Assembly: GCA_023269545.1 (NCBI GenBank)
Contig: JAHFTB010000002.1
Location: 82,899-146,898, forward strand
From: Verrucomicrobiota bacterium
Lineage (GTDB): Bacteria; Verrucomicrobiota; Verrucomicrobiia; Chthoniobacterales; Xiphinematobacteraceae
Length of the DNA stretch: 64,000 nt
Reading direction: 5' to 3'
Shown: in pieces, positions 8,397-16,800 of the stretch
How positions within the stretch are numbered: position 1 is the first letter of the stretch
Layout of the letters: the number at the start of each line of letters is the position of its first letter
Made by a program: the position numbers and the translations under genes
The notes under the pieces: model-generated
Seen by the model: only the letters and a program-made list of their open reading frames with translations
Told to the model about the DNA's origin: nothing
Database searches by the model: none

Positions 8397-9685
8397 CCAC
8401 TCTCCTTTTCCGACCTCCCACAGAGTCGTGCAAAATGCAGCATAAAGATGATCTGAGCCACAAGGAACACACTCCAACCCACGCTGGCAAGATAGCGCCA
8501 TGGAAGAGCCGCAGATATCGAAGCTGAAAACGGAAGAGCCGGATTATTTAATAGCGCTCCCTGGACAGTGCCTCCAATAGCCAAGGAAACAATGATGAGG
8601 ACAAGCCCTATCCGTTGCAATTGAAAGTGCCAAAAAATGGCCCGCGGCCGGGGCCATCCTCGTAATAATATCCGGGGAGCAAAGTAATAGATCACACCAC
8701 AAAAAATGGAGGTTAAAAACCCATAGCGAGTTAAAATCGCCTGCGAGGTCGCAAAGTCTGTGAATTGGAAAAACGCTGCACCGGACTTCGAATAAAGGAC
8801 AATTGCCTGGATAGAACAAAGGACAAAAGCGTAAGAACCGAAAATTGCAAACCGCAGCGCTGGACTGGATTCCAAAGAAATTGAAAATCTCCACCCGCAG
8901 AGATTTCTCCAAATTCCTAGGACCGGAACCCAAAGAAGAAGATTCGCGGAGGTTCCCGCAGCACTGATCCAGGCAGGAACAGCTCCCCCCGCAATGGTGC
9001 GGAGTGACGCCCAGACGCCGACGGAAAAATACATCCAAAATCCAATGGGAATCAGCCTTTGTTCTACAATCGGTGTACTGAGAACTTTGGAAAGCAGATA
9101 ATAAGCAAATGCCAAGGCGCTGCCTCCCAACCAAAGCCATAGAAATCCTTCATGAAACCAAGCTTCGACTGGTAACCGCGCAGCACCTGTCAATCGTCCT
9201 TCTCTCAGAAGGACGCTCGCCGTAAAAAGGAGCCAGGGTAAAAGAAAAAAAGAAGCCAACAGCCAGCGAAAAGCGATGATATCGGATTGCAAACAGGCGG
9301 TCAGTACCGGTAGGCAAAGAAACAGAGAAAGAAGAAGAAGGAAGAAGGTGAGCTCGGGAGGAAGGTTGGGTGCCAAAATCACTTTCCCTCCCAAAATCAG
9401 ACTCACTCCGATCGCAACGGATAAGTTCCAAAAAAAAGCCAGCATAGGCCGAACGGCAATGGATGCGCAAAGGCTAAATCCCACCGCAAAAGCAATACAG
9501 GATCCCCATCCATATAAAAAACAAGCTTCGGCAGCGGCATCCACCCGCCCAAAGCTCAGAAAGTCCGCGCAAAAACGCGGAAAAATCAGTTCCAAAGCAC
9601 GCACCTGTTGGAGGAAACAACTGAAGAAAAGCCAAATAAGACCGCTTTTAAAAAAAACCAGGGGACCCCGGCTTTTATTTATCAT
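8393..9685 (-). CDS. ccoN-like: CcoN-like heme-copper oxidase subunit I homologue lacking metal ligands
   Basis: A 430-residue polytopic membrane protein. It can be lined up with cbb3 subunit I from memory of that family: FHEGFLWLWLGGSALAFAYY falls where CcoN has its GHNAVGFFLT helix, VWASLRTIAGGAVPAW where CcoN has the GPHHLHYTALPDW copper site, and TDFATSQAILTRYGFLTSIF where CcoN has TDWTIGHVHSGALGW. The CuB histidine pair and the heme-ligand histidines are replaced. The N-terminal heme b histidine helix (EACFLYGWGSCIAFAVGFSL) also lacks its histidine. It is therefore probably non-catalytic. It overlaps both neighbours by ATGA. Confidence 0.8.
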   Translation of the reverse strand: MINKSRGPLVFFKSGLIWLFFSCFLQQVRALELIFPRFCADFLSFGRVDAAAEACFLYGWGSCIAFAVGFSLCASIAVRPMLAFFWNLSVAIGVSLILGGKVILAPNLPPELTFFLLLLSLFLCLPVLTACLQSDIIAFRWLLASFFLLPWLLFTASVLLREGRLTGAARLPVEAWFHEGFLWLWLGGSALAFAYYLLSKVLSTPIVEQRLIPIGFWMYFSVGVWASLRTIAGGAVPAWISAAGTSANLLLWVPVLGIWRNLCGWRFSISLESSPALRFAIFGSYAFVLCSIQAIVLYSKSGAAFFQFTDFATSQAILTRYGFLTSIFCGVIYYFAPRILLRGWPRPRAIFWHFQLQRIGLVLIIVSLAIGGTVQGALLNNPALPFSASISAALPWRYLASVGWSVFLVAQIIFMLHFARLCGRSEKESG

Positions 9686-10002
9686 GGAGGAGTCTCAACA
9701 AGTGAAACAGGGGCGAACGGTACGGATGTTACCGAATGTGGTGAAACAGTACGAAGCCTCTGCTTCTCCAACTCCATGGCGCGTTCAATGGGAATCCGAA
9801 CCCAGCCTTTGGCGCGGTCTATCCAGCCATAGGACTCCAGCCGATGAGAGTCCTGCTTTTCAAGCGCTTTGAGTTTCTCCAGTCGCCGGACAGCTGCCAC
9901 GTCCGGAGTGGGACCGGTAATGAAAAATAGAAACCAACTCGCTAAGGCAAAAATGCCAGCACAGACAAGGGAGGATTTATATGATTCGGAGCACGTTTTC
10001 AT
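9682..10002 (-). CDS. small membrane-anchored protein of alternative complex III clusters
   Basis: The 106 residues consist of an N-terminal membrane helix (LVCAGIFALASWFLFFITGP), then a short periplasmic part with YGWIDRAKGWVRIPIERAME. That segment resembles small proteins found in act/cytochrome oxidase clusters of related bacteria (known from family knowledge; not checked by search). It overlaps actF by ATGA upstream and the ccoN-like gene by ATGA downstream. Its function is unknown; the position suggests a role in assembly of, or a link between, complex III and the oxidase-like module. Confidence 0.75.
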   Translation of the reverse strand: MKTCSESYKSSLVCAGIFALASWFLFFITGPTPDVAAVRRLEKLKALEKQDSHRLESYGWIDRAKGWVRIPIERAMELEKQRLRTVSPHSVTSVPFAPVSLVETPP

Positions 10003-11129
10003 TCATCAGTAAGGGAAAGGCATTCTGCCAAGCGGTGATCAGCCACAGGCCAAAGCGGACTATTACCCAACCAGGCTAAGAAACAGAGAATAAGCGTTCC
10101 TCCCACAGCTGCAAGGCTGATCAGAAGAGCGAGTGCTCCAAGTAACACCTGATTATGCGAAGGAGGGAGTATCATCCAGCAGAGATCCACAAATTGCATG
10201 AGTACGAGCCAGGCGGAAACGGCAGCCAAAAATTTGGGTCGCGCCTTCGAGGCTCTGGGTAATAACAGGAAAAAAGGAATTAAAAAATGTCCGACTATGA
10301 GGAGCCACCCGGCGACTTGAGCCCACCCCTGTTGGCGTAATCGAAAAAAGGCCGTCTCTTCCGGCAAATTTCCATACCATACAATCAAATATTGGCTAAA
10401 TGCTACATAGCCCCAAAACAGAGTAAAGGCAAATAGCAATTTCCCGAGCAGATGAAAATGATCCGGCTTTATCCTCTGATGAAATCCGGGCAGAACCCAA
10501 ACAACAATCAAGATTGAGACTGCAAGACTGGAAAGAGCCGCCCCGGCAAAGAAATAGAGAGGCCAAATTGCAGAAATCCACTCTCCCTGTAAAGGCATCC
10601 AAGCAAAAATGGAGATGAGGGTAAAACCGAAAGCATAACAGGGAATACTGGCAAAAACCACCCACCGAGGATGACCCCCATCCTCCCTTACAGAAATGCG
10701 CCTCAGCCAACTTGCTGAACCCGCAAGCAAAAGCAAAAACCCCACCGGCACAAGCCACTGGAGCCCAGGGGAAATTGTCATGGAATTTTCCCAGTGCTCC
10801 CAGAGGTGGAAACGAAAAAAAATCAGCGGCACGCTGAATACCACGAGGGGCATTAAAAGACATGCCAGGTGTTCCCAGATACGGCGTATGAAGACGCTCC
10901 ATGCGGCGTCCACAGCATAATGAAGTAAGACCCAAAAAAGGGCCCCCAGAGCCAGGGTACCAAAGAATGAAAGGACTGTGAAATAGGCAAATCCGAATTC
11001 CTTGGGCCATAACAGAGCAAAGGCCACACAGAGGGGCCAACCTCCGATTGCAGATAAAATAGCGATTACGGGTCCCCATCCCACAAGACGGTAATTCAAA
11101 AAAAACTCGAGGGGTTCAGAACGTTTCAT
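9999..11129 (-). CDS. actF: alternative complex III membrane subunit ActF
   Basis: A 376-residue integral membrane protein with about ten helices, related in fold to NrfD/ActC and forming part of the quinol-oxidising membrane sector. Visible landmarks: NYRLVGWGPVIAILSAIGGW at the N-terminus, FWVLLHYAVDAAWSVFIRRI and FAFTLFWGYVAFSQYLIVWY. It overlaps actE by ATGA (11126-11129), so it is translationally coupled. It follows the conserved order actC-D-E-F. Confidence 0.92.
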   Translation of the reverse strand: MKRSEPLEFFLNYRLVGWGPVIAILSAIGGWPLCVAFALLWPKEFGFAYFTVLSFFGTLALGALFWVLLHYAVDAAWSVFIRRIWEHLACLLMPLVVFSVPLIFFRFHLWEHWENSMTISPGLQWLVPVGFLLLLAGSASWLRRISVREDGGHPRWVVFASIPCYAFGFTLISIFAWMPLQGEWISAIWPLYFFAGAALSSLAVSILIVVWVLPGFHQRIKPDHFHLLGKLLFAFTLFWGYVAFSQYLIVWYGNLPEETAFFRLRQQGWAQVAGWLLIVGHFLIPFFLLLPRASKARPKFLAAVSAWLVLMQFVDLCWMILPPSHNQVLLGALALLISLAAVGGTLILCFLAWLGNSPLWPVADHRLAECLSLTDE

Positions 11130-11851
11130 GGCTGGGCTTCCAATTTTGCATGTTCGGAGGGAGGCAGATCTCCTACCTCGGTTTGTTGCGAACGCTGTAA
11201 GGCCCGTAAGTAGACAATAATCGCCCAGCGATCGGGTACAGGAATTTTAGCCCCCAGCGGCATCATCAGATTTTTACCATGCGTGATCACATCAAAAATT
11301 TCTCCATCAGGGAGCGAACGAATTCTCGCCAGCTGCAAGTTGGCTACACCAACGAGGCCGTACTTTGTGGCAATACCATCTCCTCCTCCAGTAAGGCCAT
11401 GACAAACAGCACAATGTATGGAAAACCGCTCTCGTCCGCGTTGCATCAAAGATGCGCTGACTTCCAGCGGAATACCGGTTCCCCACTGCGTTCCAAATTT
11501 CCCCGTGTCCTTGTAGGAGCGCCCTATTCCAAAATCAAGGTCTGCATAAGGGCCTTCCACAGTGCCGGTCTTGTTCTCCACGGGTGAATATTGAGGCATT
11601 GAATATCCCAAGGGAATAGTGCCTTTTACAGGAGGGCGGGCTCCTCGACCGTCCGCAAAAAATTCGGAAGGGGCTTGGGGGTTGATTCGAGGCTGGCGCA
11701 CCATGTCGGAAAAAATTTCAAGAGGAGGGCGATGGAAAATATGTCCACGCCACCCCGCAAAAAACACCAAAAGAAGCACAAAGAGGGCAAGTCCAAATAA
11801 AAATCCCCACGGCAGCTTCGCTGTTAGTTTCTTCGCTGTTGGTTTCTTCAC
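11126..11851 (-). CDS. actE: alternative complex III mono-heme cytochrome c ActE
   Basis: 241 residues; a GTG start at 11851 that overlaps the actD stop (TAGTG). It has an N-terminal membrane anchor (LPWGFLFGLALFVLLLVFFA), then a periplasmic domain. The DMVRQPRINPQ and PLGYSMPQYSP segments are typical of ActE, followed by one heme site CAVCHGLTGGGDG and a C-terminal helix with a Met ligand region NLMMPLGAKIP. Electrons from the Fe-S/penta-heme branch are thought to leave the complex through this kind of subunit. Confidence 0.92.
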   Translation of the reverse strand: MKKPTAKKLTAKLPWGFLFGLALFVLLLVFFAGWRGHIFHRPPLEIFSDMVRQPRINPQAPSEFFADGRGARPPVKGTIPLGYSMPQYSPVENKTGTVEGPYADLDFGIGRSYKDTGKFGTQWGTGIPLEVSASLMQRGRERFSIHCAVCHGLTGGGDGIATKYGLVGVANLQLARIRSLPDGEIFDVITHGKNLMMPLGAKIPVPDRWAIIVYLRALQRSQQTEVGDLPPSEHAKLEAQP

Positions 11852-12390
11852 TACTCTTCCCTGGGAAATGTCACCACGTGTTCTCCACCAAGTGCAGTAA
11901 GAAACCGAGCGGCTTCTTCGACTTCTTCACAATAAACAGCCACAAAATATGCATCTCGCGAAGCTTTACGAAATTCTTCCACTTCAAAAATAGGGCGATA
12001 CCAACGGGGAAGCCGCGCCGTAAATAGTAATGCGATCACTGCTCCTATTACTGCAAACAGGACCGTGCTCTCAAAAGCTATAGGAAGGAGGGTGGGCAGA
12101 GAAAACGTGGGTTTGCCTCCCACTGATAGGGGATATAGGAGGGAAGTAGGAATTACTTGCATGGCCACAGAAGCAACCAAACCCAATAAACCAAATCCGA
12201 GAGCCATTCGGCTAACGAGGTCCACATTTGCCCGGACTTCAGTTCCTTCTATGGGATGAGGGGAAAAAGTCTCCCAGTCATTCCATTTGCTGGTTTTCAA
12301 AGCTTGAACGGCAGCCACCAACTGCTCCACCGCATAAAAACGGGTGAGGACGCCGGTTGTGGGACTCGTAGTTTGTTTCTCGGTTCTCAG
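11851..12390 (-). CDS. actD: alternative complex III subunit ActD (DUF3341), non-canonical start
   Basis: A two-helix membrane protein of the complex. ATG is absent. A GTG at 12330 would remove family-typical residues; upstream in frame the sequence reads TTGVLTRFYAVEQLVAAVQAL, which matches the usual ActD opening (xGVLAxF...). The only plausible initiation upstream is CTG at 12390-12388, which overlaps the actC stop as CTGA, like the ATGA overlaps elsewhere in this operon. That gives 179 residues, the normal size. Also visible: the FSPHPIEG motif, helices around MALGFGLLGLVASVAMQV and TVLFAVIGAVIALLFT, and the PRWYRPIFEVEEF tail. The start choice is an inference. Confidence 0.85.
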   Translation of the reverse strand: MRTEKQTTSPTTGVLTRFYAVEQLVAAVQALKTSKWNDWETFSPHPIEGTEVRANVDLVSRMALGFGLLGLVASVAMQVIPTSLLYPLSVGGKPTFSLPTLLPIAFESTVLFAVIGAVIALLFTARLPRWYRPIFEVEEFRKASRDAYFVAVYCEEVEEAARFLTALGGEHVVTFPREE

Positions 12391-12402
12391 TTCTCAGTTC
12401 TC
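12375..12402 (-). repeat. four heptamer repeats spanning the actC stop and actD start
   Basis: On the minus strand: GAGAACT GAGAACT GAGAACC GAGAAAC. The actC TGA and the proposed actD CTG lie inside the repeat. Gain or loss of a 7-base unit would alter the actC C-terminus and the spacing or frame of actD initiation. Confidence 0.75.
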
Positions 12403-13745
12403 AATTGCGTTCTGGCAGCTATCTGAGTTTTGAGCTCATGCATGCAGATCAGTGGAATCCAGCGAACAAATAATAGAAAGAGGGAAAGGAAAAGCCCTAT
12501 CGTTCCGGAAAAGCAGAGAATATCCACCCAGGTGGGCTGAAAATGACCCCAAGAAGAAGGAAGCCGATCACGTACCAAGCTGCCCGGAATGATCACAAAT
12601 CGTTCCAACCACATTCCCACATTAGGAAATTGAGCGATCACCCAAACCAGCCACGGCAGAGAGCAAACCTTTCTCCACCAAAATAGCTGTGGAACAAGGA
12701 TATTGCAAATGATCATAGCCCAAAATGCCGTTCGGATAGGCCCCGCCCAAGTGCGTTGTCCAATAAGGAATTGTTCGTGAGCATTTCCGCTCAGCCACGC
12801 TAAGAAGAACTCGAGTGTATAAACAAAACCTAAAAGACTCCCCGTAAAAAGCACGATGCGCGACAGACTCTGAAGATGATGTTGAGTAATTAAATCGTGC
12901 AAAGGCGGATACAGCGCTCGGAGGGGAATGAGCAAAGTGAGCACCATCGCACAGCCTCCAAAAATCGCACCCACTACAAAGTAAGGCGGAAAAATCGTCG
13001 AATGCCACCCGCCCAAAATGGTGGCAGCAAAATCGCATGCTACGATGGAATGTACTGAAATGACTAAGGCCGTACAGATCCCCGCAAGGAGAATATAAGC
13101 CTTGCGATAGCATGCCCATTGCGTACCCGATCCACACCATCCCAAAGCAAAAAATCCAAACAAATATCGCCGCAATCCATGCCGAGCACGGTCACGCAAA
13201 GTAGCCAAATCAGGAATCAGCCCCGTATACCAAAACAGCACGGATACGGTAAGATAGGTGCCCACAGCAAAAGCATCCCACATCAAAGGACTTCGAAAAT
13301 TTGGCCAAAGCCCAAAGGAATTAGGAATGGGGACCATATACCAGACCATCCAAGCCCGGCCCAGATGCAACACCGGATAAATCCCCGCACACACCACAGC
13401 AAAAAGGGTCATCGCTTCCGCAGCTCGGTTAATGGAGGTTCTCCAGGGTTGACGACAGAGAAGAAGAATCGCTGAAATCAGAGTGCCCGCATGGGCAATC
13501 CCAATCCAAAAAACAAAGTTCGTAATTCCCCATCCCCATGCGACCGGAATATTATCGCCCCAAACCCCCACTCCAGTAGACACCAGATAACTAAACCCAA
13601 AAATTCCTCCAACCGCCAACAGGCTGGTAAAAGCGAAAGCCACCCACCACCACCGAGGCGTACGGGTTTCTACAATGGTACTCACATAACGTGTGATCCA
13701 CGCCATCGAGCGATCGTTTCTTATCCAAATAGGACGCCTGGTCAT
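12387..13745 (-). CDS. actC: alternative complex III quinol-binding membrane subunit ActC (NrfD-like)
   Basis: A 452-residue polytopic protein of the NrfD/PsrC family that oxidises menaquinol and donates electrons to ActB. Key segments: IPVAWGWGITNFVFWIGIAH, the AHAGTLISAILLLCRQPWRT quinone-site helix region, NRAAEAMTLFAVVCAGIYP and HLGRAWMVWYMVPIPN. In most act clusters actC follows actB directly; here a 4.2 kb unrelated gene lies between them. The C-terminus (QLRTEN) ends inside a heptamer repeat. Confidence 0.95.
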   Translation of the reverse strand: MTRRPIWIRNDRSMAWITRYVSTIVETRTPRWWWVAFAFTSLLAVGGIFGFSYLVSTGVGVWGDNIPVAWGWGITNFVFWIGIAHAGTLISAILLLCRQPWRTSINRAAEAMTLFAVVCAGIYPVLHLGRAWMVWYMVPIPNSFGLWPNFRSPLMWDAFAVGTYLTVSVLFWYTGLIPDLATLRDRARHGLRRYLFGFFALGWCGSGTQWACYRKAYILLAGICTALVISVHSIVACDFAATILGGWHSTIFPPYFVVGAIFGGCAMVLTLLIPLRALYPPLHDLITQHHLQSLSRIVLFTGSLLGFVYTLEFFLAWLSGNAHEQFLIGQRTWAGPIRTAFWAMIICNILVPQLFWWRKVCSLPWLVWVIAQFPNVGMWLERFVIIPGSLVRDRLPSSWGHFQPTWVDILCFSGTIGLFLSLFLLFVRWIPLICMHELKTQIAARTQLRTEN

Positions 13746-13840
13746 GAGAAACAGATAATTGCTTGATTACCTATTCACGCAGTAGCCATCCGTCACCATA
13801 ATTTCTACTTCCTTATCATAGGGCCTGAGGGGCAGGCCAC

Positions 13841-16800
13841 TTAGGGAGATGACACATTGATCCTTTGTGGTTTGGTTTCCCTCTGTTCAAGTCCATATTG
13901 GACTTGGCCGTGACAAAATCGCGATAAGATGGAAGTCCATGCAGCTGAATCCATGCTGGTATACCCTACCGTCCCGGGTAATCTAGGTATAAATACATCA
14001 AGTGTTCTCATAGTCCATTCTTTATTCGGAAAATTCAGTACTCTCGTAACCCATCCTTGTTTTACTGAGGAAGACACTCCTGCCACGCTAGTTCGTGAAT
14101 AAAATTTAACAAACTCCTTACTCACTATCCTTTCAGTTTGTACCATTTTTTTCACTTGTGCCAGTGGCTCTAGTCCAAATTTTCGATTTTTCAAGCCGGA
14201 TAGCATTGCCGCCCGCCCATTGTATAGCATTGCCCCCCCATTCTTTAATGCTTTATAGCCCCCTTTTGTTACGGTTACCACTGCTTTTCCTGTGGCCTTA
14301 AGAGAAGCTGATACAAAGTTTTTAATAGGGAAAAAAGCAAAGGCCCCATCGACTATACATCCGAAAGTATTTGCAACATTTGCCTGCACACTCGTATCGA
14401 AGCGGTGTGAAATCCCTAGGTTATCGAAAGCAAGCATGAAACAGGCACCAAACGGAACAAAATTACTAACAAAATAACGCCATAGTGGCGTCTGATGAAA
14501 TACTTTCCTGATTCTTTCCGCTTCCTCACGTACGTCGCTAGCAAGCTTGCTATTTTCAAATAGATACTGGCTCACAGTATCTGGCGTTCCAGTGATAGAA
14601 TTAGCAGAACAGCGTATACGTTCTTGACGCCCAGTGGTATCAAAATTTATCCGTCCCATTTGGAAGAAACTTGTCATTCCCGGCAGAGTTCGTGTAACAT
14701 TTCGAGCTGTCTCGTCAAAAAAGATTGCAGGATTATTTGAAATGTAGTGATTTGCATTTGTTGCATTCAAGACTTCGAGTTTAAGGTTCATTCCATTCCT
14801 GGAATCAGAAGCCAGTATGAGTTTGCTTTCCTTTCCATTAGAGACCTCAATAATTTTTTTATTAGGCCATAAATGAGGAAGGCGGTGATCACCAGCCTGC
14901 TCTCTTATTTCGGCTTTTGGCATGTAGACTGTTTTTGGCACCCATTTTTCGTTACCTAATAACAATTGAATAGAGAGCAATAGGTCTTTTTTTTCATTTT
15001 GTATCATATCTTTTAGACTATCATCTATACTTTGTGCATATTCATTATAGGCATCAAATTGAGTATAATCTTGAGTATAATCTCCGCTTGAAAGCCTACA
15101 GTAAAACTGCTGGCTTTTACTAGGATCAGTGTTCTTATTGAAGAATTTGAATATAATATTTGGAATATATCCTTGATGCAAAGTCTCTTCCTGTTCATCA
15201 GCAAATTTTTCAAAATTTATACTTACGGGTTTGCGACCACATGGAATAATACCATTCGCATGGATGCCTTTGCTCTCCAGCTTTTTAACGAGATATTCTT
15301 CAAACGTAAGAAATTTTTTAAACTCCGATTTAACTTTCAATAATTCCTCTTCAATTTTTATCAATTTTTGCACATGTGGAGGAAGACTGGTATCATTTGC
15401 CATTAGCTCCGTTATAAATTTTGTCTTAGCTTCTGTATCATTACCACTTAATGCTTCTTCAATTTCCGGACCTTTCCCACGGATGGTTCCATCTATAATG
15501 GCACGCACCACGTTGAAATGTGTCTCTAACTTGTCCTTCTCCTCTCCAGATGGCATCTCGTCTACCAAGCGATCTACCTGTTTAGTGACACATAAACAGT
15601 CGGTATAATTAGCAATCTCCACGCCATATTTCTTTGCCAACACCATACCAATAGCTGCATTCACATGGTCGTTGCTGCCATAAGTAACATTTTCAATTTG
15701 ATCGTGATTTGGAAATTTTAGAAAGGGCGCATATATATCGAAATAAGCGTCTTGAAAAGCAGCTTTTTCGATGTCTGAGAAATCCACCCCTTTCCATTGC
15801 TGCTTTATAGAGTCCCGTACAAATTGCCGTGCTTCCGCAATGGTTTTATTTTGCAATTCACCTTGTTGAGATACAATGGGTCCTCCTTCTGAGGACTGAA
15901 CATATACTAAGTCCACAAGAAACTTAGAAATTGCCACTTCCTGTTCTAATTTTGAAAGCGTCCTCCAGTTAGGTTCTTTCATCGCAAAGTAAGAAGAGAC
16001 ATCCTTTCTTACTAAATCCATAGTACAGGCTTCCTGACACTTACTTAATGCCTCACTTCCTGCCGTCTTCTTATAATCTATTCGTAGATAGGTAATCCAA
16101 CTTCGTATGACTACACTTTCCTCTTCAAAAGGAGACAGATTTTCCCCTGAATGGATATTTTTCGGATTTTTAACGTGGTCTAACAGAGCCATAAGGCTCC
16201 CCACACGGGAAGGTGCAAACGTAGAATTCCGAGCAGAAATTGAAGAAGATGCTGTAATATTAACGAGATGCGGAGGAGGCTCAATAGGACGGCTGGCTAT
16301 GGGGTCACTCTTCAAAAGCAAATGAAACTCTTCGGGAAACGCATTCATTATTTTATGCAACTTTGGATCGCTCTCGATAAAGTAAGTAAGATATCGCGAA
16401 ATAAGGTAGTCCTGTTGAGCTTTGGAATCCCCTACAATCTGGGGATCATTCCCTATTAAGTAGCGCCGAACGTCCTCTCTGAGAGCATTTTTTAATTGTT
16501 CCCCTTCACATCTTTCCGAGGGTTTACAGGCATCTTTACGCACTTGGTTAATCCAAATGTTTATTGCATTTTCAATCTCAGCATTTTCCTGAAAAATGTA
16601 AGGCACCTTGTCCTGATTATGCCCTCGTCTGAATTGGATCTTTAAGCCCTCTCGACGACCTGCTGCCTCCTCTATCTTTTTACCATACTTGCTGAAATAC
16701 GAAGAGGGAGGACTCTCCGTAGACGTGGAAAATGTTTGATTGATGAGTCCTCCATCAATTCCTTGCATAGAATTTTCAGACGTTGAGTTCTGAGGAAATT

